A stretch of 32,895 bases of DNA, taken from Streptomyces sp. TBY4 (GTDB lineage: Bacteria > Actinomycetota > Actinomycetes > Streptomycetales > Streptomycetaceae). A model generated the notes under the pieces. That model made no database searches. It saw nothing but the letters and a program-made list of their open reading frames with translations, and was not told the DNA's origin. Made by a program: the position numbers and the translations under genes. The stretch lies in the NCBI RefSeq assembly GCF_024213195.1, contig NZ_JANAVF010000030.1:1-32895 (forward strand), written 5' to 3'. This document shows positions 17,865 to 25,983 of the stretch, one piece after another (the stretch's first letter is position 1; every line of letters begins with the position of its first letter).

Positions 17865-19382
17865 ATGGGGGAGAAGGTCGTGGCGGGCGGATTCGACCTG
17901 TCCGATCGGCAACGGTACCGGAGGAAGCTGCACGAGTGCCTGGAGGTACTGGAGCGACTTCTGGAGGAGAAGAGGTTCGATCGCCCCAAGAACATGATGG
18001 GGCTGGAGATCGAGCTGAATCTCGCGGGTGCCGACGGGTTGCCGAGAATGGTGAATGCGCAGGTCCTCGAGCGCATTGCGAGCAATGATTTCCAGACCGA
18101 ACTGGGAATGTTCAACCTGGAGGTGAACGTCCTCCCGCACCGGCTCGGCGGCCGGGTATTCGACCAGCTCGCCGAGGAACTCAGCGCGGGCCTGGGCTAT
18201 GCCCACCGGCAGGCTCTGGAGGTCGATGCCGGTGTGGTCATGATCGGCATTCTGCCGACGATCTCCCGCACCGACCTGGTCACCGCCAACCTCTCGGCGG
18301 TGGACCGCTACTCGCTGCTCAACGAGCAGATCCTGATGATGCGGGGCGAGGACTTCGTGCTCGACATCGACGGGGTGGAGCGGCTGACCTGGACCTCCGG
18401 GTCGATCGTGCCGGAGGCCGCCTGCACCTCCGTACAACTGCACCTGCAGGTGACTCCGGGGCGGTTCGCGGACGTGTGGAACGCGGCCCAGGCGGTGGCG
18501 GCCGTGCAGATAGCCGTCGGCGCCAACTCGCCCTTCCTGTTCGGGCGGGAGCTGTGGCGGGAGTCGCGGCCGCCGCTCTTCCAGCAGGCCACCGACACCC
18601 GGCCGCCCGAGCTCCAGGCGCAGGGGGTGCGCCCGCGCACCTGGTTCGGCGAGCGGTGGGTGGACTCGGCGTACGAGCTCTTCGCCGAGAACGTCCGCTA
18701 CTTCCCGGCCCTGCTGCCGATCTGCGACGAGGAGGAGCCGCTCCGGGTGCTCGCCGAGGGCGGGGTGCCGAGCCTGCAGGAACTCGTGCTGCACAACGGC
18801 ACCGTCTACCGCTGGAACCGGCCCGTCTACGGGGTCGCCGACGGGGTGCCGCACCTGCGCGTGGAGAACAGGGTGCTCCCCGCCGGTCCGACGGTGGCCG
18901 ACGTCGTCGCCAACGCGGCCTTCTACTACGGGCTCGTACGCACCCTCGCGGACGAGCAGCGCCCGGTGTGGAGCCGGCTGCCCTTCGCGGAGGCGGAGGC
19001 CAACTTCGACGCGGCCTGCCGCTACGGCATCGACGCCCGGGTGCGCTGGCCGCGCCGCGGGCGGGGCGGAGGCCTGGCGAGCGTGCCCGCGGTGCGGCTG
19101 GTGCTGGAGGAGCTGCTGCCGATGGCGGCCGCCGGGCTGGACGCGTGGGGCATCGAGCCCGCCGACCGGGACCACTACCTCGGCATCATCGAGGAGCGGT
19201 GCCGGCGCCGGGTGAACGGAGCGACCTGGCAGGTGGACACGTACCACCGGGCGCTCGCGGGCGGGCTGGAGCGGGACGCGGCGCTGGCCGCGACCACGCG
19301 CCGCTACAGCGAGCTGAGCCACCGCGGTGATCCCGTGCACACCTGGCCGGTGGGTCTGGGGGGTGGTGGCGCCGCGGACTGA
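17865..19382 (+). CDS. Glutamate-cysteine ligase family 2 (YbdK-like) carboxylate-amine ligase
   Basis: This 505-residue cytoplasmic protein of the GCS2/COG2170 type joins an amino acid carboxyl to an amine using ATP. The substrate in this subfamily is unknown. Visible family features are NMMGLEIELNL near residue 45 (the metal/ATP-binding acidic strand), ELGMFNLEVNVLP, TSVQLHLQVTPGRFADVWNAAQAV and the C-terminal RVENRVLPAGPTVADVVANAAF. It lacks the signature of the classical actinomycete GshA used for mycothiol-related routes. GGAGGG at 17851-17856 lies 8 nt before the ATG. It stands alone, with 76 nt to the next gene. A long leader and palindrome suggest tight control. Confidence 0.83.
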   Translation: MGEKVVAGGFDLSDRQRYRRKLHECLEVLERLLEEKRFDRPKNMMGLEIELNLAGADGLPRMVNAQVLERIASNDFQTELGMFNLEVNVLPHRLGGRVFDQLAEELSAGLGYAHRQALEVDAGVVMIGILPTISRTDLVTANLSAVDRYSLLNEQILMMRGEDFVLDIDGVERLTWTSGSIVPEAACTSVQLHLQVTPGRFADVWNAAQAVAAVQIAVGANSPFLFGRELWRESRPPLFQQATDTRPPELQAQGVRPRTWFGERWVDSAYELFAENVRYFPALLPICDEEEPLRVLAEGGVPSLQELVLHNGTVYRWNRPVYGVADGVPHLRVENRVLPAGPTVADVVANAAFYYGLVRTLADEQRPVWSRLPFAEAEANFDAACRYGIDARVRWPRRGRGGGLASVPAVRLVLEELLPMAAAGLDAWGIEPADRDHYLGIIEERCRRRVNGATWQVDTYHRALAGGLERDAALAATTRRYSELSHRGDPVHTWPVGLGGGGAAD

Positions 19383-19458
19383 TTCCGGGGCGCGCCCGGT
19401 CCCGCGACGTTCCGGCCGGTTCCGCCCGATGATCCGCTCGCCCCGTGGAGGGGGCAGT

Positions 19459-20331
19459 ATGGGGACATCGGGGCGGGACGCCCCGCGGGATGTCGCAGTG
19501 GTGGCGGGACGGGAGGCGGGCGTGCGGACGGAGCCGGAACCGGCGGTCGGGGAGCTCGAGCTCGGCGAGGGCCCCAGCGGGCGCAGGATGCTGCGCTCCG
19601 AGACCCTGATCGTGCTCGCGCTGTCCCTGGGCGCGAGCGGCGTCTCGGCGCTGATCAGCTTCATCGGCTCGCTGACCAAGCCGGGCGGGCTCAAGGACCA
19701 GGCCGCCACGCTCAACGGCTCGTACGCCCCCGGCCGGCCCTGGCTGGACCTGGCCTGGCAGCTGTTCGGCATCGCGTCCGCGCTCGTCCCCGTGCTGCTC
19801 GTCGCGCACCTGCTGACCCGTGAGGGCGCGCCCGGGCTGAAGGTGCTGGGCTTCGACCGCACCCGGCCCTGGTGGGACCTGGGCCGGGGCGCGCTCGTGG
19901 CCGCCTGCATCGGCAGCGCGGGACTGGCGTTCTACCTGGGGGCACGGGCGGGCGGCTTCAACCTCACGGTGGTGCCGGAGGCGCTGCCCGACGTGTGGTG
20001 GAAGTTCCCCGTGCTGATCCTCTCCGCCGTGCAGAACTCCGTGGTGGAGGAGGTCATCGTGCTGGCCTACCTGCTGCGCAGGCTCGGGCAGCTGGGCTGG
20101 TCGCCGATGGCCGCGCTGATCGCCAGCTCCGTGCTGCGCGGCTCGTACCACCTCTACCAGGGCATCGGCGGGTTCATCGGCAACGTGGTGATGGGCGTCG
20201 TCTTCGTCCTCGCCTACCGGCGCTGGGGCCGGGTGGGTCCGCTGGTCGTCGCCCACGCGCTGCTCGACATCGTCGCCTTCGGCGGGTACGCCCTGCTCGC
20301 GGGCAAGGTGGGCTGGCTGCCCACGCCGTAG
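19459..20331 (+). CDS. CPBP-family intramembrane glutamic endopeptidase
   Basis: This 290-residue polytopic membrane protein has ~45 charged N-terminal residues and then about eight hydrophobic segments. The CPBP (CAAX protease and bacteriocin-processing) motifs are in order: VVEEVIVLAYLLRR with EE at 197-198, GSYHLYQG with H231, and VVAHALLD with H266. Arg is further from the EE pair than in the usual EExxFR form, so activity is likely but not certain. GGAGGGGG at 19447-19454 supports the ATG. It ends in a hairpin shared with the convergent PhzF gene. Substrate unknown. Confidence 0.84.
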   Translation: MGTSGRDAPRDVAVVAGREAGVRTEPEPAVGELELGEGPSGRRMLRSETLIVLALSLGASGVSALISFIGSLTKPGGLKDQAATLNGSYAPGRPWLDLAWQLFGIASALVPVLLVAHLLTREGAPGLKVLGFDRTRPWWDLGRGALVAACIGSAGLAFYLGARAGGFNLTVVPEALPDVWWKFPVLILSAVQNSVVEEVIVLAYLLRRLGQLGWSPMAALIASSVLRGSYHLYQGIGGFIGNVVMGVVFVLAYRRWGRVGPLVVAHALLDIVAFGGYALLAGKVGWLPTP

Positions 20332-20355
20332 GCGGCACGGCCCGGCGGCCTACGG
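20326..20355. terminator. Hairpin spanning both stop codons of convergent genes
   Basis: CCGTAGGC (20326-20333) pairs with GCCTACGG (20348-20355) across a 14-nt loop. The 5' arm contains the TAG of the CPBP gene and the 3' arm contains the TAG (as CTA) of the minus-strand PhzF gene. It is a compact bidirectional terminator candidate without a U-tract. Confidence 0.6.
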
Positions 20356-21168
20356 TGCGGTGAGCAGCTCGCCGTCGATGACCGTGACGGCGCGCCCGAT
20401 GAGCAGCGTACGGTCGCCCAGCAGCCGGACCCGGACGAGGCCGGTGCGGGCTCCGCCCTGGAGGCCGACGAGCTCCGTGCGGCCCAGCCGCTGCGCCCAG
20501 AAGGGGGCCAGCGCGGTGTGCGCGCTGCCGGTGACCGGGTCCTCGTCGATGCCGACGGCGGGGAAGAAGCCGCGCGAGACGAAGTCGTAGCCGCGGGAGG
20601 GGTCCTCGGCCGGCGCGGTCACGATGACCCCGCGCCGGGCGTAGCCGCGCAGGGCGGCGAGGTCCGGGGTGAGCTCCCGTACGGTCCGCTCGTCCGCCAG
20701 CTCCACCACGAGGTCCCCGATGTGCTCGGAGGTGTCGTGGACCGACTTGGCCGTGGCGCCGATCGCGCGCTCCACGACGGGGTCCGGCGCGACCTCGGTC
20801 AGGGAGGAGGTCGGGAAGTCCATCACCAGGGTCCCGTCCTCGGAGGCGGTGACCTTCAGGATTCCGCAGCGCGCCGAGAAGCGGACCGTCCCCGTCGCCA
20901 GGCCGCTGGTGGCCAGGACGTGGGCGGTGGCCAGGGTCGCGTGGCCGCACATGCCGACCTCGGCCGCCGGGGTGAACCAGCGCAGCGCCCAGTCCGCCTC
21001 ACCGCCGGGCGGGAGCGGGTGGGCGAAGGCGGTCTCGGAGAGGTTGACCTCGGCGGCGACCTGCTGGAGCCAGGCGTCCGGGGGGAACCCGCCGTCGAGG
21101 AGCAGGACTCCGGCGGGGTTGCCGCCGAAGGGGCGGTCGGTGAAGGCGTCGACGATTCGGATGCGCAT
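20350..21168 (-). CDS. PhzF-family isomerase/epimerase
   Basis: This 272-residue cytoplasmic protein has the diaminopimelate-epimerase-like fold of the PhzF family. The start is IVDAFTDRPFGGNPAGVLLL, the catalytic Glu45 is in NLSETAF, and GMCGHATLATAH and DEDPVTGSAHTALAPFW complete the active-site loops. Length matches the family. PhzF itself isomerises a phenazine precursor, but most members have unknown substrates. No phenazine genes are nearby, so a general isomerase is all that can be said. The ATG has no ribosome-binding site and lies 7 nt after TACGGT, so it is likely leaderless. Confidence 0.9.
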   Translation of the reverse strand: MRIRIVDAFTDRPFGGNPAGVLLLDGGFPPDAWLQQVAAEVNLSETAFAHPLPPGGEADWALRWFTPAAEVGMCGHATLATAHVLATSGLATGTVRFSARCGILKVTASEDGTLVMDFPTSSLTEVAPDPVVERAIGATAKSVHDTSEHIGDLVVELADERTVRELTPDLAALRGYARRGVIVTAPAEDPSRGYDFVSRGFFPAVGIDEDPVTGSAHTALAPFWAQRLGRTELVGLQGGARTGLVRVRLLGDRTLLIGRAVTVIDGELLTAP

Positions 21169-21205
21169 GGGTTCGACCGTAGGGAGGCGGCCCCTTCGTC
21201 CGCAA
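21169..21205 (-). promoter_or_regulatory. Leaderless-type promoter of the PhzF gene
   Basis: On the minus strand TTGCGG (21205-21200), an 18-nt spacer and TACGGT (21181-21176) are followed by 7 nt and the ATG at 21168. The transcription start is predicted at or 1 nt before the start codon. Confidence 0.55.
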
Positions 21206-21310
21206 AGGCCAATCCGGGATGATTGGACTGTTCGGTGGCGTGCTGATCTTCAACCGTGCCGTTGGCTCAGCCCGGCCCGTCGAGTGCCCAGGCCATGCGC
21301 ATGCCGGCGG

Positions 21311-21964
21311 TCACGTCCGTTCCGTACCCATCAGCACGGGCGGCGCGTCCGGCGCGGGCAGAGCGAGAACGCGGGCAAGGGCCGCGGCCAGGGAAACGGA
21401 GTGGTCGGGCAGGTGCTCGGCGATCCAGCCCGTTGCGGCCGCGAGGAACCCGGTCAGGTCGCGCTCGACGCCGGCGAGCAGACGGGGGAGCTCGGAGACC
21501 GGCACGTCGATGACCGGACCGTCCTTCAGGTCGGTGTTGACGGTGAGGCGGACGGTGTCCCCGAGACGCTCGGCGAGCGACGGCTGAGGATCGTGGCCGT
21601 ACCCGATGATGCCGCTGCCGTCGACGAGCTGGTGCCAGTCGGGCCAGTCCTCCAGGCCGTCACAGCATCCGGGCGAGAAGACGATGCCCGTGGAGCGGTC
21701 CGTGATGCGAAGGCCGCCCGCCGCGTAAGGGGCGCTGAAGTTGAGGAGTCCATGGAGGAAGCCGTCGATGGGCTCGGTCGGCCGAGGGGGCAGGTCGAAG
21801 TCGTCGGGGTCCACGTCGTTGCAGGCGGCGATGCGCATGAGCGCCGTCCCGATCTCGGCGGGTGGAAGTTCACCGTTGAGCGGCAGGAAGCCGACCCGGT
21901 CGGTCTCGGCGACAGGCCAGAGGTCGAAGCCTTCGGTGGGGGTCATCTCCAGGACGGGCTGCAT
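21311..21964 (-). CDS. Hypothetical protein, unrecognised
   Basis: This 217-residue acidic protein has no recognisable domain. It begins MQPVLEMTPTEGFDLWPV and has a Cys pair in GIVFSPGCCDGLEDWPDWHQL, followed by GSGIIGYGHDP. The C-terminal third is helical (RLLAGVERDLTGFLAAATGWIAEHL). The layout (an N-terminal beta-rich part, a Trp-rich middle and a helical tail) recalls small cytoplasmic or immunity-type proteins, but that is only an impression. No signal peptide or membrane segment is visible. I start at the ATG at 21964; GTGs at 21967 and 21973 are alternatives and none has a clear ribosome-binding site. The Tn7-like element begins 82 bp beyond this start. Confidence 0.7.
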   Translation of the reverse strand: MQPVLEMTPTEGFDLWPVAETDRVGFLPLNGELPPAEIGTALMRIAACNDVDPDDFDLPPRPTEPIDGFLHGLLNFSAPYAAGGLRITDRSTGIVFSPGCCDGLEDWPDWHQLVDGSGIIGYGHDPQPSLAERLGDTVRLTVNTDLKDGPVIDVPVSELPRLLAGVERDLTGFLAAATGWIAEHLPDHSVSLAAALARVLALPAPDAPPVLMGTERT

Positions 21965-22045
21965 CACGATCACCCGGCGCAGTGTTCCGCATCCGTGTCC
22001 GGTCTCACCTCCCGATTACGCCGGGCATCCTCGTCGACCGTGTCC

Positions 22046-22118
22046 TGTGACAGTGAAGGTGGGCCGTTTGTCATCGAAGTTGGGCCGACGCTAGTTTGTG
22101 ACAGCGAAGTTGGGCCGA
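22046..22118 (+). repeat. Tn7-like left end: three transposase-binding-like repeats
   Basis: Repeats at 22046-22065 (TGTGACAGTGAAGGTGGGCC), 22069-22088 (TGTCATCGAAGTTGGGCCGA) and 22097-22118 (TGTGACAG, then CGAAGTTGGGCCGA) point the same way, with start-to-start steps of 23 and 28 bp. They are presumed TnsB-binding sites. Confidence 0.88.
22068..22097 (+). promoter_or_regulatory. tns operon promoter embedded in the left end
   Basis: TTGTCA (22068-22073), an 18-nt spacer and TAGTTT (22092-22097) form a good housekeeping-type promoter. Its -35 lies at the start of repeat 2 and its -10 abuts repeat 3. Transcription would start near 22104, upstream of the chosen tnsA start and downstream of the earliest in-frame GTG (22098). 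Transposase bound to the end repeats would occlude it. Confidence 0.62.
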
Positions 22119-22142
22119 TGGGGAACATGTCAGGCGGGGGAT

Positions 22143-22895
22143 GTGGTGGGGGCACCTGTCCGCGCAGTCGATCAGGCTGTGCTCACGGGCTTTGAGCTGG
22201 ACTTTTCTGTCGACGGTGTGCGTCGGCGTCGGCTGTTGCAGGCGAGTTGGGATGTCCGGTTCGAGGCGGTGGAGCCGGTCCGTGAGTTCACCTGGCACAA
22301 GTACGGCCGGGGCTTCGCGGGCTGGTACTACTCGGTGACCGTACGGGATCACGTCGGGTACGAGTCGTGGCTGGAGCGGGACCGACTGGTCCTGCTGGAC
22401 CGGGACCCGCAGGTCACCGCCATCGCCTCGCAGCCGTTCTGGCTGCACTGGGATGACGGGGTCCGAGAGCGCAGGCATGCTCCCGACTACTTCGTCCGGC
22501 TCGCCGATGGGCGGGCCCGCGTCGTCGATGTCCGAGCCGAGGACGACATGGACGAGGACACCCGGGAGTCCTTCGCCGCGACCGAGCGTGCGTGCGGGGC
22601 GGCGGGCTGGGAGTTCGCCTGGGTCGGGCGGCCCGATCCGGTGTTCATGGCGAATATCCGCTGGCTGGCCCGCTACCGGCGGTCGCGCTGTGGTCGGCCG
22701 GCGGCGCTTGCGGACCGGTTGCTGGAGGTCTTTCGGGAGCCGAAGGGGTTGTGGGAGGGCGCCGGTCTGGTCGGGGACCGGTTGCGGGTTCTGCCGGTGC
22801 TGTTCCACCTGCTGTGGTCCGGTGCGTTGGGAACTGACCTGGTGGGCGGCTTGATGCAGACCGACAGCCTGGTCTGGACGGAGGGAAGCAGATGA
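22143..22895 (+). CDS. tnsA: TnsA-like heteromeric transposase endonuclease subunit
   Basis: This 250-residue protein probably makes the 5'-strand cuts at the element ends, allowing cut-and-paste movement with TnsB. Its restriction-endonuclease-like core contains ESWLERDRLVLLDRDPQV (Glu near 74-78), RRHAPDYFVRLADG with Asp115, and VVDVR, where Arg131 stands in the place of the usual catalytic Lys. The C-terminal part is a helical TnsC-interaction-type domain. The start is a GTG at 22143 or 22146 behind GGCGGGGG; the longer frame begins inside an end repeat, before the predicted transcription start. Its stop overlaps the tnsB ATG by 4 nt. Confidence 0.82.
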   Translation: MVGAPVRAVDQAVLTGFELDFSVDGVRRRRLLQASWDVRFEAVEPVREFTWHKYGRGFAGWYYSVTVRDHVGYESWLERDRLVLLDRDPQVTAIASQPFWLHWDDGVRERRHAPDYFVRLADGRARVVDVRAEDDMDEDTRESFAATERACGAAGWEFAWVGRPDPVFMANIRWLARYRRSRCGRPAALADRLLEVFREPKGLWEGAGLVGDRLRVLPVLFHLLWSGALGTDLVGGLMQTDSLVWTEGSR

Positions 22896-24967
22896 GCGGG
22901 TTGAGGCGGCCGCCGGCTTTGGCGGTCGGTCACAGGGTCCGGTTCGAGGGCCAGGTCAGGGGGGTTCTCGAGGTCACCGCCCATGCGGTGGTGGTGGAGG
23001 ACGCGGAGGCTCCGCACCGGGTGGTCGCCCTGATCGACCTGTTCGAGGCGGCGGATTTCGAGGTCCTGTTCCAGCCCGAGCGGATGCCACTGCCCGCGGT
23101 CGGGCTGCTGGAGGCGTTCCCGCCCGAGGTGGTGAAGCACGCGCTGTGGTGGGAGGGGCACATTCTTGAGGTTGTGCACGGGCTTGCGCCGGATGCGGAG
23201 CCCGGCTCGCAGCCGCGGCCGGGCTACGGACCGGGTTCATCGGTGACGTCGCGGCAGCGGGTGAAGGCGACAGAGCTGGCGGTCGCCGGCCACGATGTCG
23301 CGGCCAAGACGATCGGCAACCGGCGCCGCCGATACCAGGAACAGGGGCTGGTCGGGCTGGCCGACCACCGCCCGGTCCGCAAGCGTCCCGAGTTCGGCTC
23401 GGCGCCCGAGGCCGTCGTCGAGGCGATGCGGAAAGCGATCAAGGAGGGCATCGACACCTCGACCCGCAACGGGGCCTACCTGATCTGGCGGACCGAGGAG
23501 ATCCTGCGGGAATCGGGCGGTGACCCGGTCGAACTGCCGACCCGGCGGACCCTCTACCGGCTGCTGGCGAAGCTGACGAAGGGCACCCACGCGACCGGCT
23601 CAGCAGTTACACGCCGCTCGAAAGCGCACGGGGCGGCGGCCCCGTTCGGAGAGCTGACGGTGTCGGCCCCGGGCGAGGTCATGCAGATCGACTCCACCCC
23701 GCTGGACGTGATGGTCCGCCTCGACAACGGGGTCGTCGGCAAGGTCGAGCTCACCGGGATGATCGACGTCGCGACCAGGACGCTGTCGGCGGCGGTTCTG
23801 CGGCCGACGACGAAGTCGGTGGACGCGAGCGTGCTGCTGGCCCGCACCGTCACCCCCGAGCTGATGCGGCCGGGCTGGGTCGAGGCCCTGAAGATGTCCC
23901 GGTCGGTGCTGCCGCACCGCAGACTGCTGGCCTTGGATGAACGGCTGGAACACGCGGCGGCCAAGCCGGTCATCGTCCCGGAGATGATCGTCTGCGACCA
24001 CGGCAAGGCGTTCATCTCCCACAACTTCCGGGCCTCCTGCCGGTTCCTGGAGATCGACTTCCAGCCGACCCACAAGGGCTCCCCGTTCCAGAAGGGGCAC
24101 ATCGAGAAGATGCTGGGTTCGGTGGCCACGATGTTCGCCCAGTTCCTGCCAGGCCACACGGGCCGCAACACCGACCAGCGTGGCCGGCACCCCGAGCAGG
24201 AGAACCTGTGGTCGCTGCCCGAACTGCAGGACCTGCTGGACGAGTGGATCATCGCGAAGTGGCAGAACCGCCCCCATGAGGGCCTGCGCGACCCGGATCA
24301 CCCGGGGCGGCTGTTCACCCCGAACCAGAAGTACGCCGCCCTGGTCGAGGCATGCGGTTACGTCCCGGTCGCGCTCAGCGGTCAGGACTACGTCGAGTTG
24401 CTGCCCGCTGCCTGGCGGGCGGTCAACTCCTACGGCATCCGGATCAACAACCGTACCTACGACAGCCCCGAGCTGGGTCCGATGCGCCTGCGTGATTCCG
24501 GCGTCACCGCGAAGCGGGGGCTCTGGGAGGTCCACCGCGACCCCTACGACGCCTCCCGAGTCTGGGTACGCGACCACCGCGGGGACGGCGGCTGGGTCCA
24601 GGCGACCTGGAAGTACTTGAACCGGGCCCCGGTCCCCTTCGGCGACCTGGCCTGGGACCACGTCAGCCACCAGCTGCCCAGGGCCACCGAGGAGGAACTC
24701 GCCCAGGCCGTCGCCGACCTGCTGACCCGCGCCCACGCCGGCCCCAACCAGCCCGCCACGAAGAAAAAGGACAGGAAGGCCAGGGCGGTGAAGGCCGAGC
24801 GGCGGGTCGCCGCCCGGACGAAGGCCGCACCGCCCACCGTCCCCTCCCCGCTGCCGGAACCGCCGCAGCAGCCTGAAGTCGAGGCACCCGCCGAAGAAGA
24901 CGATCTCGCCGAGGTAATCCCACTCGGACTGTTCAATCCGCTCGAAGACCCCTGGGGACGCTCATGA
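22892..24967 (+). CDS. tnsB: TnsB-like DDE transposase (Mu/rve type)
   Basis: This 691-residue protein should bind the end repeats and catalyse 3'-end cutting and strand transfer. The N-terminal ~250 residues hold helix-turn-helix DNA-binding domains (TSRQRVKATELAVAGHDVAA, TRRTLYRLLAKL). The RNase H-like core has D267 (MQIDSTPLDV), D369 (VCDHGKAF) and E405 (KGHIEKMLG), a DD-35-E triad with all residues present. A Mu-transposase-like beta-barrel follows (AWRAVNSYGIRINNRTYD). The last ~70 residues are Lys/Arg- then Pro/Glu-rich and end PLGLFNPLEDPWGRS, probably the TnsC-contacting tail. ATGA overlaps occur at both ends. Confidence 0.93.
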   Translation: MSGLRRPPALAVGHRVRFEGQVRGVLEVTAHAVVVEDAEAPHRVVALIDLFEAADFEVLFQPERMPLPAVGLLEAFPPEVVKHALWWEGHILEVVHGLAPDAEPGSQPRPGYGPGSSVTSRQRVKATELAVAGHDVAAKTIGNRRRRYQEQGLVGLADHRPVRKRPEFGSAPEAVVEAMRKAIKEGIDTSTRNGAYLIWRTEEILRESGGDPVELPTRRTLYRLLAKLTKGTHATGSAVTRRSKAHGAAAPFGELTVSAPGEVMQIDSTPLDVMVRLDNGVVGKVELTGMIDVATRTLSAAVLRPTTKSVDASVLLARTVTPELMRPGWVEALKMSRSVLPHRRLLALDERLEHAAAKPVIVPEMIVCDHGKAFISHNFRASCRFLEIDFQPTHKGSPFQKGHIEKMLGSVATMFAQFLPGHTGRNTDQRGRHPEQENLWSLPELQDLLDEWIIAKWQNRPHEGLRDPDHPGRLFTPNQKYAALVEACGYVPVALSGQDYVELLPAAWRAVNSYGIRINNRTYDSPELGPMRLRDSGVTAKRGLWEVHRDPYDASRVWVRDHRGDGGWVQATWKYLNRAPVPFGDLAWDHVSHQLPRATEEELAQAVADLLTRAHAGPNQPATKKKDRKARAVKAERRVAARTKAAPPTVPSPLPEPPQQPEVEAPAEEDDLAEVIPLGLFNPLEDPWGRS

Positions 24968-25983
24968 CCACGCTGCCCGCCGACGATCCGAACGAAGACT
25001 TCGGACGGCAGCTGACCACCCTGCCCGGCTGGCGCGAGTTCGCCGGCGCGTCCCTGAGCAAGCCCATGGCCGTGCTGACGAAGGCCGAGTACGACGAACT
25101 GGAGGCCGAGGACCAGGACGCCTACGACGACGATCGGCTCGACCACCATGCCCGCCTCCAGGTGGTCGCCACCTCCACGGTCCGCTCCACCGTCACCTGC
25201 GGGCACCGCCTGATCATCCTCAACCGCGGGGCGATCAGCGCTCGCCGCGGCCTGATGGTCTCCGGGCCGGCAAACACCGGCAAGACGATCGCTCTCACCC
25301 AGCTCGGCCTGGCCCACGAGTTGAAGGACCGCCGCCGGCACCCAGGACAGGACGACCGCATCCCGGTCGTCTACATCACCGTCCCGCCAGCCGCGACACC
25401 CCGCATGATCGCCGCAGAGTTCGCCCGCTTCCTGGGCCTGCCGGTCCTGCGGAGTTCGAACATCACCGACCTCACCGAAGCCGTCGTCGGCGTCTGCACC
25501 AAGGCCCGGACCGGCCTGATTCTGGTGGACGAGATCCACAACATATCCCTGACGACCCGCCACGGAGCCGAAGCCTCGGACACGTTGAAGTACTTCTCCG
25601 AGCGCATCCCGGCGACCTTCGCCTACGCGGGCATCGACGTCGAGTCCGGCAACCTGCTCTCCGGCACCCGGGGAGACCAGATCGCCGCACGCTTCACCCC
25701 GATGGCCACCCACCCCTTCCCCTACAACACCGAGTGGAAGGCCCTGGTCGCACAGATGGAGGCCAACCTCCTGCTGCACGAGCACAAACGCGGCACCCTG
25801 ACCCGCCTGGACCGCTTCATCCACACCCGCACCGGCGGCATGATCGGCACCCTCTCCCACCAGATCCGCGGAGCCGCCGTCGACGCCATCCTCAGCCGCA
25901 CCGAGAAGATCAACAAGGCGGGCCTGCTGGCCGTCGACCTGGACATCGCCTCCCGCCGCAAGCGCCCGGACGCAGGCCAGTGA
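24964..25983 (+). CDS. tnsC: TnsC/TniB-like AAA+ ATPase
   Basis: This 339-residue AAA+ regulator in Tn7-like systems polymerises on target DNA and links the target selector to the transposase. Walker A is GPANTGKT (101-108), Walker B is LILVDE (185-190), and a sensor-1-like segment FAYAGIDVES follows. The N-terminal ~75 residues are acidic (AEYDELEAEDQDAYDDDR) and may dock the transposase. The ATG overlaps the tnsB stop by 4 nt and the gene ends in a GTGA overlap with tniQ. TniB of Tn5053-like elements is the alternative label; context with TnsA favours TnsC. Confidence 0.9.
   Translation: MTTLPADDPNEDFGRQLTTLPGWREFAGASLSKPMAVLTKAEYDELEAEDQDAYDDDRLDHHARLQVVATSTVRSTVTCGHRLIILNRGAISARRGLMVSGPANTGKTIALTQLGLAHELKDRRRHPGQDDRIPVVYITVPPAATPRMIAAEFARFLGLPVLRSSNITDLTEAVVGVCTKARTGLILVDEIHNISLTTRHGAEASDTLKYFSERIPATFAYAGIDVESGNLLSGTRGDQIAARFTPMATHPFPYNTEWKALVAQMEANLLLHEHKRGTLTRLDRFIHTRTGGMIGTLSHQIRGAAVDAILSRTEKINKAGLLAVDLDIASRRKRPDAGQ

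Noticed and set aside
22046..22118. CRISPR-like short repeats at the left end of the transposon
   Set aside because: The three repeats are matched by inverted copies at the right end and bracket transposase genes, so they are transposase-binding sites.
22098..22142. Start of tnsA at the GTG at 22098
   Set aside because: This codon lies inside an end repeat and upstream of the predicted transcription start; GTGs at 22143/22146 follow a G-rich ribosome-binding site.
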